64,000 nt of DNA from Ahaetulla prasina (Eukaryota; Chordata; Lepidosauria; Squamata; Colubridae): assembly GCF_028640845.1 (NCBI RefSeq), contig NC_080543.1, positions 1,062,667-1,126,666 of the forward strand, in the 5' to 3' direction. The notes under the pieces are model-generated. The model saw only the letters and a program-made list of their open reading frames with translations, was not told where the DNA came from and ran no database searches. How positions within the stretch are numbered: the first letter of the stretch is position 1; every line of letters begins with the position of its first letter. The translations under genes were made by a program, and so were the position numbers. Positions 43,743 through 55,866 of this stretch are shown here, piece by piece.

Positions 43743-44045
43743 CCCAACATTAAGTATTGCCATTAAAATTAACAAAGATACGAAGAAGCCAATATACGGC
43801 AGGGTGAAGATAGAATCTTCCCTTAAACCACCAACACCTCCCAGCATGGCACACCCTCCCGTGGAGACCCCAGGCCAGTGGGCAGAACCAATCTTGCCAA
43901 GAGGTGGGGGGCAGATCTCTCCTCATGGGGCACAATGGCCCTCTTGACTCTGGTTAGGGGCCTGCCCGGTGGTGTCCCCTTCTCTAGGCCCCCTTCTTTC
44001 ATGGACTCCGAAGGTCCCGCCAGGTTGTGCATCACTCTGGGTGTC

Positions 44046-44611
<566 letters not shown>

Positions 44612-44759
44612 TGAGAGACCCCCGGCTGCTTCTCAAAACAACCATGATTTTTTTTCTCTTTTCGAACCAGTGCTACTTTTATTTCATTTATTTTTTTATC
44701 GCAGCTTTATTATTTTTACAAATGGCTCCAGGCGACAAAGATATCCAACTTTCTTCCGC

Positions 44760-44905
44760 CTATTTTCCCACAACAACAGCCTTGTGAGGTGGGCTGGACT
44801 GAGAGAGTGCGACTGGCCCAAAGTCTCCCAGCCAGCTCTCCTACCTAAGGCGGGACTAGAACTCTCCGTCTCCGGGTTTCCGGACCAGCCCCTTAAGCAT
44901 TGGAC
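44760..44905 (-). mobile_element. tRNA-derived SINE
   Basis: Reverse of the 22500 SINE: CCTTGTGAGGTGGGCTGGAC, GGCGGGACTAGAACTCTCCG (B-box region reversed) and GCATTGGACTGACTGGC. Confidence 0.7.
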
Positions 44906-44911
44906 TGACTG

Positions 44912-44915
44912 GCTT

Positions 44916-45002
<87 letters not shown>

Positions 45003-45004
45003 TT
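44912..45004. repeat. (TTTA)n microsatellite, ~23 units
   Basis: Uninterrupted TTTA array. Confidence 0.95.
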
Positions 45005-45643
45005 TTCCCTTCTTTTGCTGGTTTTTGTCCGTGGTTGCCCACGTGTAGAGTTTGAACCCTTGGCCTTTCCTGTGGCTGCCCAAGGAAGTTCCCTTTGCCG
45101 AGAAATGTGCCGTTCATTTTCCAGATCAGGGCTGTTCCTTTAGTGCAGCAACAATACTAAGTCTCTATAAATACCAAAAGCAAATACAGTTGGATATGAA
45201 AGTAAACAAGATTTGTTTTTTTCTATCTGGTGTTATCCCATATAAAACAAACCTTGATCCTTGGGTGGATGGATTTAAAAAAAAATCGAATTCCCCAAAA
45301 TTTGTGTGATCTTTTCATACGTAATGCAGAATTCCTTACCTTTGGCCCCTCTTGGAGCCTCTTATGAAGTCCTGCTTTTCCTGGATCTGAGAAAGAAGAA
45401 AAGGAGGCTTGGAGGTTAAAGGAGCTTTGGAGCACAGAAACCCCCAGTGAGATCGATTAAACTTCATAAAGGAACATGAAACGTGCAAAATTTACTTGCA
45501 CGCCTGTCCCAGAATCTCTTGTTTCCAGACTTCCGTTGGGGATTTGCACAATGGAAGGGAACAGACTGAGAAAGTCGGGTGGGCACTGCTGCACGGTGGG
45601 TGCGATTGCCAAGAAGGGCAAGGAAAAAGCCTCTTTTGCTATA
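45005..45643. other. unassigned intron 4 sequence
   Basis: Nothing recognised. Confidence 0.3.
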
Positions 45644-45720
45644 GCAGGGGGTATCCTGCTGGCTGGGGAATTCTGGGACTTGAAGTCCACACGTCTTAGT
45701 TGCCAAGATTGGACACCCTT
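45644..45720. mobile_element. hAT-P half copy
   Basis: GGGGAATTCTGGGACTTGAA and ACGTCTTAGTTGCCAAGATT. The left half is missing. Confidence 0.6.
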
Positions 45721-46214
45721 ATCCTACAGGAAAGGGGATAGGCTGGAGGTTCTCAGGGGGAGTCCTGCAACCTGCTGCTCTCCATTCCCGAAAGAAGCCA
45801 CGACATCTTCAGGCCCATCAGTTGAGAAGGTGCCTTCAAGACCAGTTGACTGCAGAAGATCTGGCAGGGTTGGGGTGTGGTCTGGAGCCCCAAGGCTGCC
45901 TTTGGTTCAGCCAACTCCCCCTGGAAAATAATTGCCCTGCCTCGGACCACTCTCCTTTCCTAGTGAGGGAGGTTATCCAGCGGGAAGCCACACCGGCTTG
46001 GCTGGATCTGCATCTCCTCCATCGTTACGTCCCCACCTGTCTTCTCTCTTCCATGCAGTTGAGGTGCTGGAGGTCTTGGATTTGGCAACTCTGCACAGAC
46101 CCCAGCGTGGACCTTTCCTGTGTTATGAAGTCCATTCAGATGTTGCCTTCAAGACCTTGAGAAGAACCAGGAAACTGCTTCTAATCTTGTTCCTGTGACC
46201 AGCAGCGCACCTGA
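45721..46214. other. unassigned intron 4 sequence
   Basis: Nothing recognised. Confidence 0.3.
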
Positions 46215-46580
46215 GCGGATCCTCTGGGGGTCCTTGGTGCTCTCTGAGCTTAGTGGTTTTCTTGCAGTTGTTTCATGGCCGAACTAGGTAACATCATCAG
46301 TGCTAGAAGGTTGCGTAGAACGTTCATGGCTCAACTGGTTCTACAAAATCCGCTAGCACTGATTATGTTATTTAGTTTGGTCATGGAACGTGTGCAAGAA
46401 AAGCACCAAACTCAGAGAGCACCAAGGACCCCACAGTCCTCCTCCTTATCTCTGGAAACCCCCCCTCCTTCTAGCACCGATGATGTCACCTAGTTGAGTA
46501 ATGAAATATCTGCAAGAAAACCACCAAGCTTACCAGGCCCCCCCACAGTTGAACCCTGAGCTACAGATATTCTTTTGAGC
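46215..46580. repeat. palindromic family A: one left arm and two right arms
   Basis: The left arm (- strand) has CTGATGA at 46294-46300 and GAAA at 46271-46274 (reverse sense). The first right arm has GTTATTTAGTTTGGTCATGG, and the second GATGATGTCACCTAGTTGAG with TAATGAAATATC. The array ends about 60 bp before STIM1 exon 5. Confidence 0.7.
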
Positions 46581-46609
46581 GGATTCTGTTGAGGGAAACT
46601 TCAGTCTGA

Positions 46610-47371
<762 letters not shown>

Positions 47372-47714
47372 CAGGGAGTCCTCGACTTAACAACCATTCG
47401 TTTAGTGACCGAAGCTACAAAGGCACTGAAAAAAGTGACCGTTTTGCACACTTTCACCACCGCTGCAGCATCCCCAGGGTCATGGGATCAAAATTGAGAT
47501 GCTTGGGCAACTGGTTCATATTTACGACGGTCGCAGAGTCCCAGGGTCACGCGATTCCCTTTCGTGGCCTTCAGACAAGCAAAGTCAATGGCGTCACTAA
47601 CTTAATAAGTGTACTGATTCACTTAATGGTGTTAAGAAAGATCATAAAATGAGGCAAAACTCACAATTGCTTTTCTTAGCAACAGAAATTGTGGCGTAAA
47701 TCAAGGATTACCTG
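47372..47714 (-). mobile_element. MITE-T copy 11, reverse orientation
   Basis: CAGGGAGTCCTCGACTTAAC to AAATCAAGGATTACCTG, followed by TA. Confidence 0.8.
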
Positions 47715-48047
47715 TAAACGCAACGGGAATTTCGCTCTTGTTTTGTTTCCTAGTTGCATTATCTGAGGTGTGTCTTTGTATTTGTGTTGGAACTCACGTT
47801 TTTCCTGTGTGTTTTTTCTATTTTATCATCATGAGGCCATCAGTACAGAAGTAAACAGGACTGGTGAGGGTGGAGTTTCTTCTTTATGGCTTTTGAGAAA
47901 AGGACGGGCAATCTAATCCGTTGGAACTCATTCACGGCATATTTGATGCTTTCAGACTTAATTTAGTGTCTTTCTGTGTGTTTGTGTGTGTGTGTGTGTG
48001 TGTGTTTGTAGATTTAAAGGAATAGTTTAGAGGAAGGACAGAGAGCC
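47715..48047. other. unassigned sequence with (GT)n
   Basis: (GT)n at about 47977-48005. Nothing else is recognised. Confidence 0.35.
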
Positions 48048-48055
48048 CTCTAATG

Positions 48056-48120
48056 CTGGCTGGGGAATTCTGGGAGTTGAAGTCCGCCAGGCTTAAAGTT
48101 GCCAAGGTTGGAGACCCCTG
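48056..48120. mobile_element. half-length hAT-P with exact 8-bp duplication
   Basis: Only the right half of the palindrome (CTGGCTGGGGAATTCTGGG to GGTTGGAGACCCCTG, 65 bp) lies between exact CTCTAATG copies at 48048-48055 and 48121-48128. Confidence 0.7.
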
Positions 48121-48320
48121 CTCTAATGGGATAGTTACTGTATATTCTTCTAATGCCGAGGGATTCCTCTCCTTGTGGGGTTGTGTATACAATGGCTTAT
48201 GAGTCCTTCACTGCTTTCACGATCTGTTTAAAATATGAGTGGATGTCTTGGTCCTTTCTTTTTTGTTTCATGTGTTTATTTGCTGTTTTAGCTGGAGCAT
48301 TTCATCTCGGTTCTCTACAC

Positions 48321-48441
48321 CAGCGTTTCCCAACACAGGGCCCTTTAAGACGTGTGGACTTCCAGAATTCTCCCAGCTGGCCTGGGGAATCTGGGAGTTG
48401 AAGTCCACACGTCTTAAAGGGCCCTGTGCTGGGAAACACTG
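48321..48441. mobile_element. hAT-P related palindrome, different termini
   Basis: 121-bp palindrome: CAGCGTTTCCCAACACAGG at the left, CTGTGCTGGGAAACACTG at the right. It shares the interior ACTTCCAGAATTCTCCC. The flanks match weakly. Confidence 0.7.
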
Positions 48442-48457
48442 TTCTAGCTATCTACAT

Positions 48458-48714
48458 CAGGGGTGTCAAACTCAAGGCCAGCGATGTGGCCGGATCCGAC
48501 CCGTGGGGCCATTCTGGAAAATGTAAGAGGCCGGCCCTCATTGGTTCGGCCTGGTCTACCCAATGCGAAGAGGAAGTATCAGGCCAGCAGTTTGGGGAGT
48601 GGTATCAAGCTGGCAACACCCACCCAGTTGGCCACGCCCCACCACTGCCTCCCCCCCCCAAAGTCAACCACAGCCCTGATGTGGACCTCAATAAAATTGA
48701 GTTTGACACCCCTG
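48458..48714. mobile_element. hAT-type element with exact 8-bp duplication ATCTACAT
   Basis: 257 bp between ATCTACAT at 48450-48457 and 48715-48722. Inverted ends are CAGGGGTGTCAAACTCAAGG and TTGAGTTTGACACCCCTG. The duplication fits nnnTAnnn. No transposase. Confidence 0.85.
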
Positions 48715-48733
48715 ATCTACATCAACAGTTTCT

Positions 48734-48825
48734 AGAAAGGAAGGAAGGAAGGAAGGAAGGAAGGAAGGAAGGAAGGAAGGAAGGAAGGAAGGAAGGAAGG
48801 AAGGAAGGAAGGAAAAGAAAGAAAG

Positions 48826-48888
<63 letters not shown>
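48734..48888. repeat. (GGAA)n(AAAG)n microsatellite
   Basis: About 19 GGAA units followed by about 17 GAAA units with small breaks. Confidence 0.95.
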
Positions 48889-48894
48889 ACTGGT

Positions 48895-49150
48895 TGTGTG
48901 ATCAGAATTTGGGCACCTGGCTGCTGGCATGTATCTAACCACGGTTGCAGCATCCCAGAGTCACGTCATCTTTTCTCATCTTCTGAGAAGCAACATCAGT
49001 GGGGAAGCCAGATCCACTTAACAACTTCGCTTACACTCTGTGGCAAAAGAGGGCGTACATTGGGGCAAAACTCACTTATTAACAAGTGCCTGGCTTAGCA
49101 ACAGAAAGGTTGGGCTCAATTGCAGTCCTTCATATGTCGAGGACTGCCTG
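48895..49150 (-). mobile_element. MITE-T copy 12, reverse orientation, one end missing
   Basis: GGTTGCAGCATCCCAGAGTC to CGAGGACTGCCTG. Confidence 0.75.
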
Positions 49151-49519
49151 TCTAACGGCCTGGCGCCCTGGCACCCTTGGCAAAAGCAGGCGTACTTTCA
49201 CAAAGGACTCCAGCGGAGCAGAGCAAAACTCCAGGACTCTCGCCAGACGGAGACCCAACCTAGGTGAGCATCTCTGCTTCAGATGCTCCTTCACGGAAGG
49301 TCAGTCGGAGCCGCTTCCTCCTCCTTGGGGTTTCCTCTGCTCGGCCACAAGCCAGGAAGGAAGGCGTCCATCTTCCCCGGCTGAGCTTACATCGGCCGCC
49401 TTTGACGGAGGTTGCTCCATTGTGAGGAGGAGTTGAAACTGGTCCCAGCAAGCTGGCAAGCCGAGGGCTGGGCTGCTTCTTGGGAACCTTCTCTCATATT
49501 GTGTGTGTGTTTCACAACA
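49151..49519. other. unassigned intron 5 sequence
   Basis: Nothing recognised. Confidence 0.3.
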
Positions 49520-50010
49520 TGTGAACAAGAAGCAACAGGTGGAAGACTGTCAGGAGGAGGTCCTACCTGGAACGAAGGAGAAATTTCCTGATTATTGAAC
49601 AGAACAGCTTTCCTCCAGGAGTGGCGGGCGCTCCGTCATTGGAGGTCTTTAAGAAAAGATTGGACGGCCATTTGTCTGGGATGCCATAAGGTCTCCTGCC
49701 TTGGGCGGGGGTTGGACTAGAAGACCTCCAAGGTCCCTTCCAGCCATAGGGTTCTACGAAAGGCTTTGGACAGAACAAGAAGCAACGGATGGAAACTCAT
49801 CATGGAGAGAAGAAAGGAGCAATTTCCCATCAGTGAGAACAATCAATCAATGGAATGACTTGCCTTCAGCAGAAGTGATGGCTGTTCCATCATTGGAACA
49901 TTCTTGTCTTCAAGAAAAGATTGTCCAGAATGGTATAAGGTCTCCTGCCTTGGGGAAGGGGGTTGGACTAGAAGACCTCCAAGGTCCCTTCCAGCTCTGT
50001 GATTCTTGGA
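49520..50010 (+). mobile_element. two CR1-like LINE 3' fragments in tandem
   Basis: Each has the order ACAAGAAGCAACRGRTGGAA, SVRTINQWNDL-type coding, TTTAAGAAAAGATTGG-type text and GGACTAGAAGACCTCCAAGG. The first ends near 49755 and the second near 50010. Confidence 0.75.
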
Positions 50011-50469
50011 GCCCCGTGACAGGACCTGGCTCTGGCAGGTGCCTCTCCCTCTGCGGAGAACCCACCCACCTAAGGGAGCTTTGCCCTGCCTGGTGGAAGA
50101 ACCTGCATGATGAGCCCACCTGGCTTCAGGTCTAAAGGGAAGGGCCTGGACAGTTGGAAGATGCTATTCAATGGTTTCCTGGCTCAACCCTGAGCAACCC
50201 TTTGGAAACGGTCCTGAAGATGCATCAAAAAGGTCCATTCTTCTTCCTTGGGGTTTGCTCCAACATCCCTGCCATGCGGCACCTGATCTCCAGGTTGGCC
50301 CAGCCTGTATTTGCATCGCTAGAGCCCTGCAGATTTAGCACAGAGGTTGCTGCCTGAGGAATCCGATTGTGGGTCACCAGATGTGGGCCGAGCTCATACA
50401 GATCTCCTCGGGCACCAGCGGATCCTCTTTAAGGCCTGAAGAATCCCTGGGGGCTTCTGCACACACACA
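50011..50469. other. unassigned intron 5 sequence
   Basis: Ends in (CA)n at 50460-50470 next to the chromovirus. Nothing recognised. Confidence 0.3.
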
Positions 50470-50474
50470 CACCC

Positions 50475-51047
50475 TGTTGTGACCCAGGTTCCTGGACCCG
50501 GACTCCTGGACTCGGATGATTCAGAAAGTGAGGGAGAAGACCTGGCCAGCCCTGCTTCTCTTGAGCCCTTTCCCTCCCTGGCACCCACTCAAAGGGATGG
50601 GGAGGGGCCGGCACAGCCTGATTCCATGGAGCCTCCTTCTGATTTGGCAACGCCCCAAGAACAGTTTTGGAGCGATGCAAGGTCACGTAGACGTAATCGC
50701 CGTGCGCAGCAGCGGAAGAGTTGGGACAAAGCCAAGTCATAATTGTCATGCAGTGACATCTGCAGAGACTATAAATAGGAGGCGGGACTTCCTGGTTTTT
50801 TGTCTTGGACAAAGTAATGAGTTGGCGCGAGCTAATGAATTGGCGCGAGCTAACTATTTCAATGGAGGGAAGAATATATTCGTGAGTAATTCTGGCCTTA
50901 TCTATAATTTCCTCGTTATCTCCAGAAACTTGGCAGGCCCGTGGGTAGACGTGGCCAGGACATGTATCTATGTAAATAAAAGGGAAAAAAAAGGAAGGCC
51001 TCTGACGGACTCTTTGCTGGGAGTATTGGGGGAAGGGAAACAGAACA
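50475..51047 (+). repeat. chromovirus 5' LTR
   Basis: 573 bp from TGTTGTGACCCAGG to GGAAACAGAACA. TATA box TATAAATAG at 50770-50778 and AATAAA at 50975-50980. It contains a short tandem duplication (AATTGGCGCGAGCTAATG-like) near 50820-50850 that the 3' LTR lacks. I do not recognise the primer-binding site in the bases after it (TTTTGTCCAAGACC). Confidence 0.92.
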
Positions 51048-51085
51048 TTTTGTCCAAGACCTGACTAAAACATCTTCCACCAAAG

Positions 51086-52032
51086 ATGGACCAGCAGCAG
51101 GTACAGCAGCAGTTAGAGCAGCTACAAGCGGCTAATCAACAGCTCCAGCAGCAAGTGGCTCACTTGGCAGGCCAACTTGCTGCCAGGAATGTGCCTGCAG
51201 TCCCCCCCCATCCTCCCACTCCTCCTCCTCGTCGCAAGTGCCCGATAACCGTGCCGGATAAGTTTTCTGGGCAGCCTGAGATGTTCCCGACCTTCTTGGG
51301 ACAGTGCCAGCTCTACATGGCTATGAGGCCAGAGGATTTCCCAGACGACCGGGCTAAGGTGGCCTTCGTGATTAACCTTCTTTCCGGCTCGGCTGCTCGA
51401 TGGGCCACGCCCCTCTTGCTCCAGGACAGCCCCTGCTGGCGGACCAACAGCGTTTTGGCAGCACCTCGCACCATGTATGAGGACCCGTTCGAATGCTGGC
51501 GGCAACCAGGCGCCTTAAGGAACTCCGTCAAGAAACGCCCCTGCAGGAGTACATCGCGAATTTCGTCTTTTGTGCCAGGACTCTGACTGGAATGATGCAG
51601 CGCTGGTGGGCGCGTTCAGGAGGGACTCTCAGAGGAATTGCAAGACGAGCTGGCCCGGCGTGGGCGCCCGCGGACCCTCGACAACTTGGTGCCCTTTGTC
51701 TCCGCCTCGATGCCCGTCTGCACGGCGACCGTCCCGCCGCACCCCGGGACCCTCCGTCGACATCTGCACCCCACTTCCTGCACCACCAGCACCCAGGGTC
51801 GCCCACGCTTTGTAACCGCCATGGAAGAGCCCATGGAGTTGGGAGCGCCAGACCTCGCCTAACAGCCCAGGAGCGGAACCGAGGCGCCAAGGGGATTGTG
51901 CCTGTACTGTGGGGAGCCCGCCACTCCGCTTCTTGCCCCAGAAAGCGGGGCACGACGCCGTCCCCGAATCACAGCGTGACCAATCGAACGGAGCAGGCCC
52001 GACTGGGAAACCCTAGGTCGGGCACGTACTAA
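51086..52032 (+). pseudogene. chromovirus gag, frame-broken
   Basis: The start codon at 51086 opens a glutamine-rich coiled-coil-like N-terminus (MDQQQVQQQLEQLQAANQQ), a proline-rich linker, then the capsid-like PDKFSGQPEMFPTFLGQCQL and KVAFVINLLSGSAARWATP. The frame shifts near 51490 and again downstream. A CCHC nucleocapsid knuckle is recognisable near 51895-51945, but its Cys-Cys half and its His-Cys half are in different frames. Confidence 0.85.
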
Positions 52033-52100
52033 GCCCCCACTGACGCTATGGAAGTAGACTCTGGGCCCCTCGGCATCTGATTCTGGACACAGGGATATGG

Positions 52101-52420
52101 TTGGGGAACCAGTCGGACGGGCCCCAGGCGCATGCGCTGGTGGACCCAGGGGCCACAACAAACTTTATGGACCAGGCCTTTGTGACCCAGTTTGCGGTCC
52201 CCGTGGTTCCGGTGGACCCTCCGATGCGGGTAGAGACAATTGATGGACGAGAACTGGTGTCCGGCCCCATTAAATTTGCCACCCAGCCTTTGTGCCTGGC
52301 TATTGGGGACCATGAGGAGACGATCCAGTTTTATGTCACTGTGGACCTTCATTTTCCCTTGGTCCTTGGGTTGGCCTGGCTTCGGACCCACGATCCTCAG
52401 GTGGTCTGGTCGCGGAACGC
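52101..52420 (+). pseudogene. chromovirus protease region
   Basis: Contains VDPGATTNFMDQAFV, the aspartic-protease active-site region with Asp-Pro-Gly-Ala where Asp-Ser-Gly-Ala is usual, and LVLGLAWLRTHDP, the conserved second motif. This part of the frame is open. Confidence 0.85.
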
Positions 52421-52499
52421 CATCTCTTTCCCGAGTCTGCAGTGCGTCGATCACATCCGCCACACCTGTGCCGGCCAGAACGTCCCCACTGCTGCCATC

Positions 52500-53830
52500 A
52501 CCTTGCCTCCTGAGCTGACGGACTTCGCCGACGTGTTCAGCGAGAAGGAGGTGGACCGACTACCCCGCATCGGCCCCACGATTGCCCGTGACCTTCTGCC
52601 CAACGCACCACTGCCTGTGGGACGCCTGTATTCCATGTCGGAGCCCGAGTTGGCCGCCTCAGGGACTTCCTGGACAAAAACCTGGCCCGAGGGTTCATCC
52701 GCCTTCAAAGTCCCTCTCTCGGCCCCGGTCCTCTTTGTGAAGAAGAAGACAGGGACTTGCGCTATGCTGTGATTACCGCCGCTAAACGCCATTACGGTGC
52801 GGAATCGCTACCCCCGCCGCCATCCCGGAGCTACTGGAAAGGTTGCGGAGGCCACGATCTTCACCAAGCTCGATCTCCGGGGCCTACAACCTGGTGCGGA
52901 TACGAAGGAGACGAATGGAAGACGGCATTCGGCACCCGATACGGACACTACGAATACACTGTCATGCCATTTGGGTTGACCAATGCTCCTGCCGTTTTTC
53001 AGCACTTCATGAACGACGTGGTCCGAGACATGTTGGATCGGTTCGTGGTTATCTACCGACGACATCCTGATTTACTCCCGGTCCAGGAAAGCCACCTTCG
53101 ACACGCCAGTCTGGTTCTGCAACGCTATGGAGCAACAACTCAATGCGGCTGGAGAAATGCGTCTTCTTCCGGACTTCCATAGAATTCCTCGGCATATCAT
53201 CTCGCCCGAGGCACAGCCATGGACCCATGTAAAGTAGAAGCTTTGTGTAGCTGGGAAGCCCTCGTCGGGTGAAGGATGTTCAGCGCCTACTGGGCTTCGC
53301 CAACTACTACCGGACCTTCATCCCGGCTTCGCCACACTGACAGCTCCACTTACCCAGCTCCTCAGGAAGAAGGTTGCATTCCGTGGGGTCCCCGCAGCAA
53401 GAAGCATTCACAGCCCTCAAGAAAGCCTTCTTCACGGAACCCGTCCCTGAGGCATCCCGACCCGCCCGCCTTTTGTGGTGGAAACGACGCGTCCAATGTG
53501 GCTCTGGGAGCGGTGCTGCTACAGGCTCCGACGAATGGTGGCACACTTTTTCCCCGCGCTTACTACTCCCGGAAACTCAACCTTCCGAGCGCAACTACAC
53601 TATCTGGGAAAAAGAGTTGCTGGCTATCAAGGCTGCATTCGAGGCTTGGCGACACCATCTGAGGGGGCCCGACATCAGGTGGAGGTCCGAACGACCATCG
53701 GAATCTCGAGCACCTCACCACAGCTCGGAAGTTAACCAGCGGCAGATCCGTGGTCGTTGTTTTGCCCGGTTCAACTTCCGCGTGACCTACATTCCCAGCG
53801 GTCACAACCGGAGGGCGGATGCCCTGTCCC
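52500..53830 (+). pseudogene. chromovirus reverse transcriptase and RNase H, frame-broken
   Basis: RT landmarks in order: [38 protein letters not shown], and the catalytic Tyr-x-Asp-Asp site near 53050, whose frame is lost by a small deletion. RNase H follows with NDASNVALGAVLLQ and LSRSQS-like text near 53826. Frames switch at about 52770, 53180, 53280 and 53660. Confidence 0.85.
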
Positions 53831-54039
53831 GAAGCCAGAGTACCTCTGCGCCAAGGACCCCTTCCTCCACGGACAGTGCTGCCGGCAGAAGCCTTGGCCG
53901 CAGCACGGAGCCAGTGGACTTGCGGGCCCAGGTGCGAGGCGCAGCGCCAGGACGCCTGGTCGCAGCAAAGGAGAGCGGAGGTGGCCCCACGCCTCCTTGG
54001 ACCTTGGAGGAGGACTTACTCAAGTGGGGCGATTATATG

Positions 54040-54880
54040 CCCACAGGACCACTCCGAGCCCTCGTCATGACCCAGTGCCACGACAACCCTGCAGCAGGAC
54101 ATTTTGGGTTCTTCAAGACCTCCACCTGGTGACACGGACCTTTTGGTGGCCCCGCGGCATGATATACATGCCTACGTGACATCCTATGCGTGCCGGCAAG
54201 CCAAGACCGCCACGGGGCCCCTCCCGGCTCCTCCAACCCTTGCCGACACCCGACAGACCCTGGGGCGATCTCTATGGATTTCCTGACAGACCTGCCGTCC
54301 TCTGGGTTCACCACGGTGCTGGTGGTGGTGGACATGCTCACCAAGATGGCACACTTCATCCCATGCCGCTGACTGCCCACAGCCGCAAAACGCCCGCCTC
54401 TTTCTGCAGCACATCTTCCGCCTCCATGGTCTACCGGACAGGGTGGTTTCGGACCGCGGAGTTCAGTTCACAGCTCGCTTCTGGAAGAGCCTGATGGCCG
54501 CGTTGGAGGTGCAGGTGTGTCTGTCGTCATCGCACCATCCGGAGCCGACGGGGGTACAGAGAAGGTCATCGGTATACTGGAACAGTATCTCCGTTGCTTC
54601 ATCAACCAGCAACAGGACAACTGGGCCGATTACCTGTCCCTGGTGGAGTTTGCTTTTAACAACTCTCAGCACACCTCTACTCAGATGACCCCGTTCTTTG
54701 CCAATGTGGGGTACCATCCGCGGCTCTTCCCTCTGGCACCACCGGACTCTCCTGTTCCCGAAACGCAGACCTTCCTGACGGAATTGCATGCGGTCCAACA
54801 GTTGGTACGTCAGCAGCTGAATCGGGCAAAGGAGGACTACAAACGGCCCGCCGACCGCTCCCGACGGGCAACGCCCCCGC
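54040..54880 (+). pseudogene. chromovirus integrase, frame-broken
   Basis: Zinc-binding region with CHDNPAAGHFGF near 54078; catalytic core with [15 protein letters not shown] near 54320 (first Asp), SDRGVQFTARFWKSL near 54447 (second Asp) and the Glu-containing stretch near 54550-54590, then VEFAFNNSQHTSTQMTPFF. Breaks fall between the first and second Asp and after the second. Confidence 0.85.
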
Positions 54881-55119
54881 TGGCTCTCCACCAAACACCT
54901 CCCGTCCGACCTCCCGGTAAAGAAGTTGGACCACTGATTCATCGGCCCGTTCCCTGTCGAGGCAGTCATCAACCCGGTAGCCTACCGACTGACCCTGCCA
55001 CGATCCATGCGGATCCACCCCGTCTTTTACCGGTCCCTTCTGGTTCCTGAGGCCACACCGAGTCCCCTTCAGTGCCCAACAGCACCCGTCACTTTCGCCG
55101 AGGACGGGTCGGAGGAATA

Positions 55120-55270
55120 CGAAGCCCACAGCGTACGAGACTCCCGCTGGCTGAAGGGTCGTTTCCAATATTTGATCGCGTGGAAGGGATACGGGACTGA
55201 TTTTTCCTGGGTAGATGCCTCCGACGTTCATGCCTCTGACCTGGTGCAGGCCTTCCATGAGCAGAACCCA
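55120..55270 (+). pseudogene. chromovirus C-terminal chromodomain
   Basis: FQYLIAWKGYGTDFSWVDAS then DVHASDLVQAFHEQNP has the Tyr-Leu-x-x-Trp-Lys-Gly-Tyr and Trp signature of a chromodomain, which in this clade guides integration to chromatin marks. The frame continues open past the LTR border (see findings). Confidence 0.88.
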
Positions 55271-55314
55271 GCCCGACCGCATCCCAATCGTCAGCCCCGG
55301 GGGAAGGGCCCTGC

Positions 55315-55326
55315 GGTGAGGGATAG
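55315..55326 (+). promoter_or_regulatory. candidate polypurine tract
   Basis: GTGAGGGATAG lies immediately 5' of the 3' LTR, the expected site of plus-strand priming. It is short and imperfect. Confidence 0.5.
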
Positions 55327-55866
55327 TGTTGTGACCCAGGTTCCTGGACCCAGACTCCTGGACTTGGATGATTCAGAAAGTGAGGGAGAAGACCTGGCAA
55401 GCCCTGTTTCTCTTGAGCCCTTTCCCTCCCTGGCACCCACTCAAAGGGAGGAGGAGGCCGCACAGCCTGATTCCATGGAGCCTTCTTCTGATTTGGCAAC
55501 GCCCAAGAACAGTTTTGAGCGATGCAAGCACGTGACGTCGCCGCGCAGCAGCGGAAGAGTTGGGACAAAGCCAAGTCATAATTGTCATGCAGTGACATCT
55601 GCAGAGACTATAAATAGGAGGCGGACTTCCTGGTTTTTGTCTTGGACAAAGCAATGAATTGGCGGCTAACTATTTCAATGGAGGAAAGAATATATTCGTG
55701 AGTAATTCTGGCCTTATCTATAATTTCCTCGTTATCTCCAGAAACTTGGCAGGCCCGTGGGTAGACGTGGCCAGGACATGTATCTATGTAAATAAAAGGG
55801 AAAAAAAAAAAGGAAGGCCTCTGACGGACTCTTTGCTGGGAGTATTGGGGGAAGGGAAACAGAACA
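55327..55866 (+). repeat. chromovirus 3' LTR
   Basis: 540 bp from TGTTGTGACCCAGG to GGAAACAGAACA, with a TATAAATAG box near 55610 and AATAAA near 55790. It differs from the 5' LTR mainly by short deletions. Confidence 0.92.

Larger units (their letters stand above)
50475..55866 (+). mobile_element. Ty3 chromovirus (LTR retrotransposon), near full length, decayed
   Basis: Two LTRs with TG..CA ends enclose gag, protease, reverse transcriptase, RNase H, integrase and a C-terminal chromodomain in the Ty3 order. An exact 5-bp target duplication CACCC flanks the element (50470-50474 and 55867-55871). The coding part is broken by many small indels into at least seven frames, so the copy cannot encode its proteins. 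It lies in the sense direction in STIM1 intron 5. The chromodomain and gene order point to the Sushi-type vertebrate chromoviruses; no envelope is present. Confidence 0.93.

Noticed and set aside
48426..48938. 170-residue frame ending in Lys/Glu/Arg repeats
   Set aside because: It spans a hAT element and the (GGAA)n array and has no conserved domain.
50516..51064. 182-residue frame in the 5' LTR as a separate gene
   Set aside because: It lies out of frame with the acidic LTR frame, crosses the TATA and polyadenylation region, and is not kept in the 3' LTR.
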